Of a stretch of 13,157 nt of DNA, positions 7,752-13,157 are shown piece after piece. Numbering within the stretch: the stretch's first letter is position 1; each line of letters opens with the position of its first letter. This DNA is from JANNAV01 sp031384695 (GTDB taxonomy: Bacteria > Pseudomonadota > Alphaproteobacteria > Rhodobacterales > Rhodobacteraceae), in contig JANNAV010000207.1 in NCBI GenBank assembly GCA_031384695.1, positions 1 to 13,157 on the forward strand. The letters run 5' to 3'. Under the pieces are notes generated by a model that made no database searches, had not been told where the DNA came from, and saw only the letters and a list, made by a program, of their open reading frames with translations. A program made the position numbers and the translations under genes.

Positions 7752-8423
7752 TCAGTCGTTCGAACTGACCAGCCGCAGATTTGGCTTGCCCCGCGGCGGA
7801 CGCGGGGCAAATTCCGCCTGCGCCTCGGCAAACCCGGTCTTGATCAGGCTTGGGGTTGTGCCAACCGGTGCCACCACGCGCACAGGTTCGCGCACCAGCC
7901 CCGAAATGACGAACCGGCGCGGCGCGCGGCCCAGAGTGCCCATCGTGGCAAGGCAGCCCAAGGCAAGGCTGGGCTCGCCCTTGTGGCCCAACAGCGGCAA
8001 AATCGTCATCCGGCCTTCCAGCGCCGGCCGCCCGATGCCCCGCTCGCCTTCCAGCCACAGATCCAGCACCGATGGCCCGGCGAACACCTGCTCCAGCGCC
8101 TCTGACAGCCGCAACCGGCCCGCAGGTTCGAACAGCGCCGTGATCGGCATGCCGCGTACTTCCATCCCCATCAGATCGTTCAGATGCATGCCCGCAAGGC
8201 GAAACCGCGCCTGCCCCGGTGCGATCTGTTCGATCAGGAACACCTGTTCAAGCGCCGATGACAGCCCGCGCGGATCGATCTGATCGCGCCGGGGCAGGCG
8301 GCCATCCTCGCGCAGCGCCTCCCAATAGGCCCGCACTTCCTGAATGGCCGCAAACTTCGCCTGTCCCATATCCGATGATCCGCCCGCGCCGCCGCGACCC
8401 TTGCCAAAATACGTCAGTGCCAT
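7752..8423 (-). CDS. Single-domain PAS protein (PAS_5-like), function unknown
   Basis: The 223 residues resemble the PAS_5 group of alphaproteobacterial proteins. After a glycine-rich N-terminus (7-15) comes a helix ('KFAAIQEVRAYWEALRED', 23-40), then 'RRDQIDPRGLSSALEQVFLIE' at about 45-65. A PAS-like core with 'RFRLAGMHLNDLMGMEVRGM' at 73-92 and 'LEGRMTILPLLG' at 135-146 runs to about 180. The tail is basic and proline-rich. No output domain, transmembrane segment or catalytic motif is visible. The frame is open far upstream, antisense to yicC, but GGAGG five bases before 8423 fixes the start. It converges exactly on aroG and diverges from yicC. Single-domain PAS proteins can act as sensors or adaptors in signalling, but no partner is encoded here. 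Confidence 0.85.
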   Translation of the reverse strand: MALTYFGKGRGGAGGSSDMGQAKFAAIQEVRAYWEALREDGRLPRRDQIDPRGLSSALEQVFLIEQIAPGQARFRLAGMHLNDLMGMEVRGMPITALFEPAGRLRLSEALEQVFAGPSVLDLWLEGERGIGRPALEGRMTILPLLGHKGEPSLALGCLATMGTLGRAPRRFVISGLVREPVRVVAPVGTTPSLIKTGFAEAQAEFAPRPPRGKPNLRLVSSND

Positions 8424-8428
8424 GTCCG

Positions 8429-8433
8429 CCTCC
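8429..8433 (-). promoter_or_regulatory. Ribosome binding site deciding the PAS gene start
   Basis: GGAGG lies five bases before the ATG at 8423. An alternative in-frame ATG at 8444, seven codons upstream, lies at the edge of the palindrome and has no comparable site. This decides for the shorter protein. Confidence 0.75.
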
Positions 8434-8444
8434 GCTCGCGGCAT

Positions 8445-8461
8445 CCAAGCAACTTGCTTGG
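8445..8461. promoter_or_regulatory. Perfect 17-bp palindrome, candidate operator of the PAS gene
   Basis: CCAAGCAA and TTGCTTGG flank a single central C, giving perfect 8-bp arms. It starts 22 bases upstream of the PAS ATG in the divergent interval with yicC. The symmetry suits a dimeric transcription factor. It could also fold as RNA only with a strained loop, so a DNA site is more likely. The bound factor is unknown. Confidence 0.5.
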
Positions 8462-8519
8462 TTAACTCTGCCGCAACACCTGTTACCATTCCCTTAACAT
8501 ACACGAAGCATGATGATTT

Positions 8520-8548
8520 TTGCGGACAATCTCGACAAATGGTAAATA
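8520..8548 (+). promoter_or_regulatory. Probable sigma-70-type promoter of yicC-gmk
   Basis: TTGCGG at 8520-8525 and TAAATA at 8543-8548 are separated by the ideal 17 bases. A start near 8555 would put most of the 14-bp tandem repeat in the leader of the yicC transcript. Confidence 0.5.
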
Positions 8549-8583
8549 CTGGCCCGACAATACTGGCCCGACAATACTGGCCC
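8545..8583 (+). repeat. 14-bp tandem repeat in the yicC leader
   Basis: The unit AATACTGGCCCGAC occurs twice exactly (8545-8558 and 8559-8572), followed by 11 matching bases of a third copy (8573-8583), so about 2.8 copies. It begins inside the -10 region of the proposed promoter and ends seven bases before the yicC ribosome site. Such repeats can change copy number by slippage. Confidence 0.9.
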
Positions 8584-8601
8584 CGCCGGCAGGAGATGCA
8601 G

Positions 8602-9501
8602 ATGACGATTTCGATGACAGGCTTTGCCGCAATGAAGGGGCAGGGTGCTGGGCATTCCTGGGCCTGGGATATTCGCTCGGTCAATGGCAAGGGCCTTGAT
8701 CTGCGCCTCAGGGTGCCGGACTGGATCGACGGGCTGGAACTGGCGTTGCGGGCGGACATTGCCCGCACCTTGCAGCGCGGCAATGTCAGCCTGACGCTGA
8801 AGGTTTCGCGCGACGGGCAGGGCGACGGGGCCGAGACGTTGCGGGTGAACCCGGCCAGCCTTGCCGCGGTTCTAACAGCGCTTTCAACGGTGGAGAATGC
8901 GGCGATGGCGGCGGGGGTAACCTTGGCGCAAGCAACCGCCGCTGATGTGCTGGGCGTGCGCGGGGTGCTGGATACCTCGACCGCCGATATTGATACCGCA
9001 CCGCTGCGCGCGGCAATTCTTGCCGATTTGCCCGGCCTTCTGGCCGGTTTCGCTGCCATGCGCGCCGCCGAAGGCGCGGCCCTTGCGGGTGTGATCGCGG
9101 CCCAACTGGCGCGCATCGCAACCCTGACCACCGCCGCCACCCATGAGGCCGAGGCCCGCCTTGCCACCGCCCACACCACCCTGCGCGAGGCCGTCGCCCG
9201 CATCCTTGCCAACAGCGACGGCGTGGACGCCACCCGCCTTGCGCAGGAACTGGCGCTGCTCGCGGTGAAAACCGATGTCACCGAAGAGATCGACCGCCTG
9301 ACAGCCCATCTGGACGCCGCCCGCAGCCTGCTGGCTGATCCCGGCCCGGTGGGGCGCAAGTTTGATTTCCTGATGCAGGAATTCATGCGCGAGGCCAACA
9401 CGCTTTGCGCGAAATCGCAATCGCTTGGCCTGACCCGGATCGGGCTTGACCTCAAGACGGTGATTGATCAGATGCGCGAGCAAGTGCAAAACGTGGAATA
9501 A
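8602..9501 (+). CDS. yicC: YicC family protein (endoribonuclease-like)
   Basis: The 299 residues show the YicC start 'ISMTGFA' and the motif 'WDIRSVNGKGLDLRLRVP' at about 22-39 in the N-terminal YicC domain. The C-terminal DUF1732 domain is seen in 'ALLAVKTDVTEEIDRLTAHL' and 'KFDFLMQEFMREANTL' near 253-268. YicC proteins have been reported as endoribonucleases, with E. coli YicC linked to small-RNA turnover; the exact role here is not known. I start at 8602 because AGGAG at 8591-8595 is six bases upstream. An ATG two codons earlier (8596) is too close to that site, and the longer open frame back to 8344 is antisense to the PAS gene. It is followed after three bases by gmk, a pairing common in alphaproteobacteria. 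Confidence 0.95.
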   Translation: MTISMTGFAAMKGQGAGHSWAWDIRSVNGKGLDLRLRVPDWIDGLELALRADIARTLQRGNVSLTLKVSRDGQGDGAETLRVNPASLAAVLTALSTVENAAMAAGVTLAQATAADVLGVRGVLDTSTADIDTAPLRAAILADLPGLLAGFAAMRAAEGAALAGVIAAQLARIATLTTAATHEAEARLATAHTTLREAVARILANSDGVDATRLAQELALLAVKTDVTEEIDRLTAHLDAARSLLADPGPVGRKFDFLMQEFMREANTLCAKSQSLGLTRIGLDLKTVIDQMREQVQNVE

Positions 9502-9504
9502 CCG

Positions 9505-10140
9505 ATGATGCGCCGTGGCCTTCTTCTGATCCTTTCATCGCCTTCGGGTGCAGGCAAATCCACCCTTGCGCGGATGCTGATGGACTGGGATGCAAGCCTG
9601 CGCTTTTCGGTTTCGGCCACCACGCGGCCGCCGCGCAGTGGCGAGGAGGATGGGCGCGAATACTACTTTCGCAGCCGCGAAGCTTTTGAAAAGATGGTGG
9701 CAACCGGCGAAATGCTGGAACATGCCGAGGTGTTCGGCAACCTTTATGGCTCGCCCCGCGCGCCGGTGGAGGCCGCGATGCAGGCCGGGCGCGACACCAT
9801 TTTCGATATCGACTGGCAGGGCGGCCAGCAGATTCGCAACTCTTCGCTGGGCCGCGATGTGGTGTCGATCTTCGTGCTGCCGCCCTCGATTGCCGAGTTG
9901 GAACGCCGTCTGCAAAGCCGGGGTCAGGACAGCGCGCCGGTGATCGCCGCCCGCATGGCCAAAAGCCGTGACGAGATCAGCCATTGGGCGGAATATGACT
10001 ATGTGATCGTCAATGCGGATATTGATATGTCTTTCAACACCCTGCGGACCATTCTTCAGGCAGAGCGCGAACGGCGCGACCGTCAGCCCGCCCTGTCCGA
10101 ATTCGTCCGCTCTCTGAACCGCGAGTTTGAAACCCGATGA
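9505..10140 (+). CDS. gmk: Guanylate kinase
   Basis: This enzyme phosphorylates GMP to GDP with ATP, an essential step in guanine nucleotide supply. The 211 residues match the usual size. The P-loop is 'SPSGAGKST' at 12-20. The GMP-binding segment includes 'SATTRPPRSGEEDGREYYF' at about 37-55 and 'EHAEVFGNLYGSP' at 72-84, followed by 'DIDWQGGQQIR' near 101-111. The C-terminal 'YDYVIVNADI' is also diagnostic. The gene starts three bases after the yicC stop with two consecutive ATG codons (9505 and 9508); either could be used. There is only a weak GGAA ribosome site, so translation may be coupled to yicC. Its last four bases overlap the next gene as ATGA. Confidence 0.98.
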   Translation: MMRRGLLLILSSPSGAGKSTLARMLMDWDASLRFSVSATTRPPRSGEEDGREYYFRSREAFEKMVATGEMLEHAEVFGNLYGSPRAPVEAAMQAGRDTIFDIDWQGGQQIRNSSLGRDVVSIFVLPPSIAELERRLQSRGQDSAPVIAARMAKSRDEISHWAEYDYVIVNADIDMSFNTLRTILQAERERRDRQPALSEFVRSLNREFETR

Positions 10141-10655
10141 TCTATGCACTCGACGGCATCGCCCCCGACATTCATCCCAGCGCTTGGATCGCGCCCTCTG
10201 CGGTGCTGATCGGCAAGGTTACGGCACTGTCCGGGGCCAGTATCTGGTTTGGCGCGGTGCTGCGCGGTGACAATGAAATGATCACGGTCGGTGAAGGATC
10301 GAATGTGCAGGAAAACGCGGTTCTGCACACCGATATGGGCTATCCGCTGACCCTCGGGGCGCAGTGTACCATCGGCCACAAGGCGATGCTGCACGGCTGC
10401 ACCATTGGGGATGGCACCCTGATCGGCATGGGGGCGACCATTCTGAACGGTGCGAAAATTGGCCGGGGCTGCCTGATCGGGGCCTGCGCGCTGATCACCG
10501 AAGGCAAGGACATTCCCGATGGCGCGCTGGTGATGGGGTCGCCCGGCAAGGTGATCCGGCTGTTGGACGCCGATGCACAGGCGCGCCTGTTGGTATCGGC
10601 CCGCAGCTATCAGGCCAATGCCCGGCGCTTTGCCAAGGGCCTGACCCCCCTCTGA
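10137..10655 (+). CDS. Gamma-carbonic anhydrase family protein (left-handed beta-helix, PaaY/CaiE/YrdA-like)
   Basis: The 172 residues form hexapeptide repeats of the left-handed parallel beta-helix type, for example 'IGDGTLIGMGATIL' and 'IGRGCLIGACALI'. The three zinc-ligand histidines of gamma-carbonic anhydrases are present: His64 in 'VLHTD', then His81 and His86 in 'IGHKAMLHGC' with the conserved five-residue spacing. Gln58 and Asn60 in 'NVQENAVLH' also match the family. Members may hydrate carbon dioxide, hydrolyse thioesters or have no known activity, so the substrate stays open. The ATG overlaps the gmk stop (ATGA at 10137-10140), indicating translational coupling as third gene of the yicC operon. 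A hairpin follows seven bases after the stop. Confidence 0.93.
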   Translation: MIYALDGIAPDIHPSAWIAPSAVLIGKVTALSGASIWFGAVLRGDNEMITVGEGSNVQENAVLHTDMGYPLTLGAQCTIGHKAMLHGCTIGDGTLIGMGATILNGAKIGRGCLIGACALITEGKDIPDGALVMGSPGKVIRLLDADAQARLLVSARSYQANARRFAKGLTPL

Positions 10656-10661
10656 ACGCAG

Positions 10662-10684
10662 AAGGGGGCCAACCGGCCGCCTTT
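10662..10684. terminator. Hairpin between convergent genes, probable bidirectional terminator
   Basis: AAGGGGGCC and GGCCGCCTT pair over eight of nine positions (one G-G mismatch) around the four-base loop AACC. Three T's end the plus side and two A's begin it, so U-runs are short in both directions. Its place between the plus-strand operon end (10655) and the gap stop (10695) supports a terminator for both. Confidence 0.6.
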
Positions 10685-10694
10685 GACGCACCAA

Positions 10695-11696
10695 TCAGAG
10701 CAGCTTGCCCATCGCCACGGCGGTATCGGCCATCCGGTTGGAAAAGCCCCACTCGTTGTCGTACCAGGTCAGAATGCGCACCATGGTGCCCTCCATCACC
10801 TTGGTCTGATCCATGTGGAAGATCGAGGAATGCGGATCGTGGTTGAAATCGGCGCTGACATTTGGCTGATCGGTATAGCCGAGAATACCCTTCAGCCGCC
10901 CGTCCGCCGCCGCCCGGACCGCGTCGTTGATCTCGGCCACGCTGGTTTTGCGCGTGGCCTCGAACACCAGATCGACAACCGACACGTTCGGGGTTGGCAC
11001 CCGGATCGCCACCCCGTCCAGCTTGCCCGCCAGTTCCGGCAGCACAAGGCCAACCGCTTTGGCAGCACCCGTCGAGGTTGGGATCATGCTCAGCGCCGCC
11101 GCCCGGCCCCGGTACAGATCCTTGTGCATGGTATCCAGCGTCGGCTGATCGCCGGTATAGCTGTGGATGGTGGTCATGAAGCCGCGCGAAATGCCCACCG
11201 TCTGGTGCAGCACCTGCGCCACCGGGCTGAGGCAGTTGGTGGTGCAGGACGCGTTGGACACGATCAGATCGGCGGCGGTCAGCGTATCGTGGTTCACGCC
11301 GTAAACGATGGTTTTATCCGCGCCCTGCGACGGCGCAGATACCAGAACCCGGCTCGCGCCGTTCTCCAGATGCACCACCGCCTTATCCTTGTCGGTGAAA
11401 ATCCCGGTGCATTCCAGCACGATATCAATATGCTTCCACGGCAGATCGGCGGGATTGCGGATAGCCGTCACCTCGATCGGCCCGCGCCCGGCATCAATCG
11501 TGGTTGCCGTGGTTTTCACCACCCCCGGAAAGCGGCCATGCACGGAATCAAACCGCAACAGATGCGCGTTGGTTTCCACCGGCCCCAGATCGTTGATCGC
11601 CACCACCTCGATATCGGTCCGCCCCGATTCGATGATGGCGCGCAACACGTTGCGCCCGATCCGCCCGAACCCGTTGATTGCTACCTTCACGGCCAT
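10695..11696 (-). CDS. gap: Type I glyceraldehyde-3-phosphate dehydrogenase
   Basis: This glycolytic/gluconeogenic enzyme oxidises glyceraldehyde 3-phosphate to 1,3-bisphosphoglycerate. The 333 residues are of standard length. The nucleotide-binding motif is 'NGFGRIGRN' at 8-16, with Asp36 in 'AINDL' at the usual NAD-contact position. Catalytic Cys151 lies in 'SNASCTTNC' and His178 in 'TTIHSYTGDQ'. The C-terminal 'WYDNEWGFSNRM' is typical. Position 190 in 'LDTMHKDL' is Met, where strictly NAD-dependent enzymes often have Pro and photosynthetic NADP-linked ones Ser; preference is probably NAD but not certain. AGGAG lies six bases before the ATG. It follows a 47-codon membrane-protein gene on the same strand, 77 bases away, and may share its transcript. 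Confidence 0.98.
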   Translation of the reverse strand: MAVKVAINGFGRIGRNVLRAIIESGRTDIEVVAINDLGPVETNAHLLRFDSVHGRFPGVVKTTATTIDAGRGPIEVTAIRNPADLPWKHIDIVLECTGIFTDKDKAVVHLENGASRVLVSAPSQGADKTIVYGVNHDTLTAADLIVSNASCTTNCLSPVAQVLHQTVGISRGFMTTIHSYTGDQPTLDTMHKDLYRGRAAALSMIPTSTGAAKAVGLVLPELAGKLDGVAIRVPTPNVSVVDLVFEATRKTSVAEINDAVRAAADGRLKGILGYTDQPNVSADFNHDPHSSIFHMDQTKVMEGTMVRILTWYDNEWGFSNRMADTAVAMGKLL

Positions 11697-11712
11697 GCCA
11701 GTCTCCTGAAAT

Positions 11713-11732
11713 TCATGCGCGACTCATGCGCG
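11713..11732. repeat. Two 9-bp direct repeats, 11-base period, before gap
   Basis: TCATGCGCG occurs at 11713-11721 and 11724-11732, spaced about one helical turn apart, 17 bases upstream of the gap start. The second copy runs into a tract of eight G's at 11732-11739. It could be a regulator site in the short interval between the small membrane-protein gene and gap, or chance. Confidence 0.4.
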
Positions 11733-11773
11733 GGGGGGGTATCGGGGTTACCTGTGCGAAAATGTCTCAACAA

Positions 11774-11917
11774 TCAACGCCAGAACGACATCCAGATGGT
11801 CAGGTCCACCATCTTGCGCAGCAAAAACAGCAATGCCTTGCCCTCATTGAGGTACATGTCGGCAAAAACCGCGCCGCCAATGACCACGACAAGCGCAAAG
11901 GCGTTTCGATAGCTCAT
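11774..11917 (-). CDS. Small membrane protein (47 residues) upstream of gap
   Basis: This short gene was found by hand on the minus strand between the DUF808 gene and gap. Its ATG at 11917 has a strong GGAGG five bases upstream. The product begins MSYRNAF and has a hydrophobic stretch at about 6-19 ('AFALVVVIGGAVFA') fit for a membrane segment. A short polar turn (DMYLNEGK, 20-27) follows, then an amphipathic, partly hydrophobic C-terminus 'ALLFLLRKMVDL' ending TIWMSFWR. I do not recognise a named family. My unverified recollection is that short proteins ending in a similar '..WR' tail occur near gap in other Rhodobacteraceae. It is co-directional with gap, which starts 77 bases downstream, so the two may be co-transcribed. 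Function unknown. Confidence 0.7.
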   Translation of the reverse strand: MSYRNAFALVVVIGGAVFADMYLNEGKALLFLLRKMVDLTIWMSFWR

Positions 11918-12050
11918 CAGGGCCTCCGGCAACCGCTGTATCGTCTCATGTCGGTGACTACCCGATTGCCACTTCAGATTGAAGGCCCCCTAGCCTGCGC
12001 AGGCCGCCCAAGCTAGAACCTCTGTAACCCACCGGACAAAAAGGCAGGCG
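11918..12050. promoter_or_regulatory. Divergent interval between the small membrane-protein gene and the DUF808 gene
   Basis: This 133-base interval must carry promoters for both directions, but I find no convincing hexamer pair for either. Its one clear element is the perfect 10-bp palindrome CCTGCGCAGG at 11994-12003. The ribosome site for the DUF808 gene, GGCAGG just before 12051, is only moderate. Confidence 0.35.
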
Positions 12051-13001
12051 ATGAGCGGACTTCTGGCACTTTTTGATGATGTGGCGGCGATTGCCAAGGT
12101 GGCGGCGGCGTCGATTGATGACATTGCGGCGGCTTCGGGCAAGGCCGCCGTCAAAGCCGCGGGCGTGGTGATCGACGATGCGGCGGTGACGCCGAAATAC
12201 GTCCACGGCTTTGAGGCTGACCGCGAATTGCCGATCATCGGGCGGATCGCGCTGGGGTCGTTGAAAAACAAGCTGGTCATCCTGCTGCCGGCAGCCTTGC
12301 TGCTGTCGAACCTTTTGCCGCAGGCCATCACGCCCTTGTTGATGATCGGCGGCGCCTATCTGTGCTTTGAGGGGGCGGAAAAGGTGTTTCATCTGATCTT
12401 CCCCCATGCCGACCCCGAGGTTGCGGCCGACTTTGACACCAAAGATCCGAACCACCTGGAGGAGGAAAAGATCGCCGGGGCCATCAAGACCGATTTCATC
12501 CTGTCGGCCGAGATCATGACCATCGCCCTTGCGGCCATCCCGCCCTCGAACATCTGGATGGAGGCGGTGACGCTGGCGGTGGTCGGCACGGTCATCACTG
12601 TGGCGGTGTACGGCACGGTGGCGCTGATCGTGAAGATGGATGATGCGGGCCTGTTCATCGCGCGCAATGGCCGGTTGCGCAGCACCCGTGCGGTTGGCCG
12701 GGGGCTGGTGCTGGCGATGCCAAAGGTGATGGCGGTGCTGTCCATCATCGGCACGGCGGCGATGCTTTGGGTGGGCGGTTCGATCATCCTTCACGGCATG
12801 GATGTGCTGGGTTGGGGCTGGCTTTACGCACAGATACACCATCTTGCCGTGGCTGTGGCGCTTGCGGTGCCTGCCATCGGCGGGTTTGCCGAATGGGCGG
12901 TGACAGCGGCGATTGACGGGCTGTTGGGCCTTGCGCTGGGGTTGGCCCTGATCCCGATTGCCACGCGGCTTTTTGCCAGCAAGAAAAAAGCGGCGCTTTA
13001 G
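12051..13001 (+). CDS. DUF808/YedI family inner-membrane protein
   Basis: The 316 residues begin with the family signature 'SGLLALFDDVAAIAKVAA', followed by 'SIDDIAAASGKAAVKAAGVVIDDAAVTPKYV' read across 21-51. 'GFEADRELPIIGRIALGSL' and 'KNKLVILLPAALLLS' come next. About six or seven membrane segments follow, near 75-90, 93-106, 148-163, 173-195, 223-246, 263-280 and 287-306. The segment 'GAYLCFEGAEKVFH' at 101-114 and the polar loop 'KDPNHLEEEKIAGAIKTDFIL' near 131-151 are also characteristic. Homologues such as E. coli YedI have no established function. The gene stands alone, divergent from the small membrane protein and gap, and is followed by a nested inverted-repeat element. The C-terminus is lysine-rich (SKKKAAL), placing it probably in the cytoplasm. 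Confidence 0.93.
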   Translation: MSGLLALFDDVAAIAKVAAASIDDIAAASGKAAVKAAGVVIDDAAVTPKYVHGFEADRELPIIGRIALGSLKNKLVILLPAALLLSNLLPQAITPLLMIGGAYLCFEGAEKVFHLIFPHADPEVAADFDTKDPNHLEEEKIAGAIKTDFILSAEIMTIALAAIPPSNIWMEAVTLAVVGTVITVAVYGTVALIVKMDDAGLFIARNGRLRSTRAVGRGLVLAMPKVMAVLSIIGTAAMLWVGGSIILHGMDVLGWGWLYAQIHHLAVAVALAVPAIGGFAEWAVTAAIDGLLGLALGLALIPIATRLFASKKKAAL

Positions 13002-13112
13002 GGTGTGTTGCGTACAATCGGGTTCACTCTGCACCCCGAACGCGTTTGCAAGCGCAATCGCGGCCATAGGGTGCAGAGTGACTGCCCTCAATCCAATCGA
13101 AGGCAACACGCC
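13002..13112. repeat. Nested inverted-repeat element downstream of the DUF808 gene (MITE-like candidate)
   Basis: Outer arms GGTGTGTTGC (13002-13011) and GCAACACGCC (13103-13112) match at nine of ten positions. Inside them, TCACTCTGCACCC (13024-13036) and GGGTGCAGAGTGA (13069-13081) are a perfect 13-bp inverted repeat with a 32-base centre. The centre itself holds a near-palindrome (GCGTTTGCAAGCGC, 13041-13054). No U-run follows either arm, so a simple terminator is unlikely. The layout resembles a miniature inverted-repeat element or a decayed transposon end; I see no target-site duplication. Confidence 0.5.
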
Positions 13113-13157
13113 AGGTGTTTGATGGCGAAGTTGGAGGGTGCATTTTTCTCCGTTGAA
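13113..13157. other. Window end, no supported gene
   Basis: These 45 bases look less GC-rich than the genes to the left. A plus-strand frame from ATG at 13122 is open for 12 codons to the edge, and a minus-strand 39-codon frame runs from 13143 into the repeat element; neither can be supported as a gene. Confidence 0.4.

Noticed and set aside
8463..8500. CtrA-type binding site suggested by several TTAAC-like words
   Set aside because: No pair has the TTAA-N7-TTAA spacing; only a near-match half-site remains, which is not enough to call.
8424..9455. N-terminal extension of the PAS reading frame for a further 344 codons
   Set aside because: The extension is antisense to yicC, is of low-complexity Arg/Ala/Ser composition, and a good ribosome site marks the start at 8423.
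13024..13081. Rho-independent terminator of the DUF808 gene
   Set aside because: The 13-bp stem is strong but the loop is 32 bases and no U-run follows, so the repeat-element reading is preferred.
11958..13109. Minus-strand frame of 383 codons
   Set aside because: Antisense to the DUF808 gene and begins within the inverted-repeat element; composition is that of a shadow frame.
13024..13143. Minus-strand 39-codon frame with GGAG before its ATG
   Set aside because: Codon third positions are only about half G/C, unlike the neighbours, and its last part lies in the inverted-repeat element; noted but not supported.
13122..13157. Possible start of a plus-strand gene (MAKLEGAFFSVE) at the right edge
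   Set aside because: Only 12 codons are visible, with a poor ribosome site; nothing can be recognised.

Overview
The window reads as ordinary chromosome from a GC-rich alphaproteobacterium, most likely Rhodobacteraceae. This is inferred from the proteins, since there is no rRNA here: a class II (plant/Mycobacterium-type) DAHP synthase, a yicC-gmk-gamma carbonic anhydrase run, a PAS_5-like single-domain protein, a GlxA-family regulator beside a Liv-type ABC operon, and uniformly high GC at third codon positions. I see no tRNA, CRISPR array, complete insertion sequence or defence system.

Left part (1-6229, all minus strand). A complete branched-chain amino acid/amide (HAAT) type ABC importer is encoded in the order binding protein, livG, livF, livH, livM. 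The last gene runs off the left edge. Spacing from livG onward is very tight (overlap or 1-3 bases), and a strong hairpin separates the binding-protein gene from livG. About 140 bases upstream, and in the same direction, ends a GlxA/AraC-type regulator whose family often controls amino-acid and quaternary-amine catabolism. It is a reasonable candidate regulator of the transporter.

Middle (6230-8600). aroG (class II DAHP synthase, entry to the shikimate pathway) diverges from the regulator and has a readable promoter. It converges with a PAS-domain gene so closely that the two stop codons share the palindrome TGATCA. The PAS gene diverges from yicC. The 178-base interval between them holds a perfect 17-bp palindrome, a good promoter for yicC and a 14-bp tandem repeat in the yicC leader.

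Right-middle (8602-11917). yicC, gmk and a gamma-carbonic anhydrase-like gene form a compact plus-strand operon closed by a hairpin. Converging on it is gap (GAPDH), preceded on the same strand by a 47-codon gene for a small membrane protein with a strong Shine-Dalgarno sequence.

Right end (12051-13157). A DUF808/YedI-type membrane protein is followed by about 110 bases of nested inverted repeats that look like a small dispersed repeat or MITE remnant, in a stretch that looks less GC-rich than the genes.

Most of the window is housekeeping. The items most worth a second look are the small membrane protein before gap, the nested inverted-repeat element, the 17-bp palindrome at the PAS gene, and the tandem repeat beside the yicC promoter.
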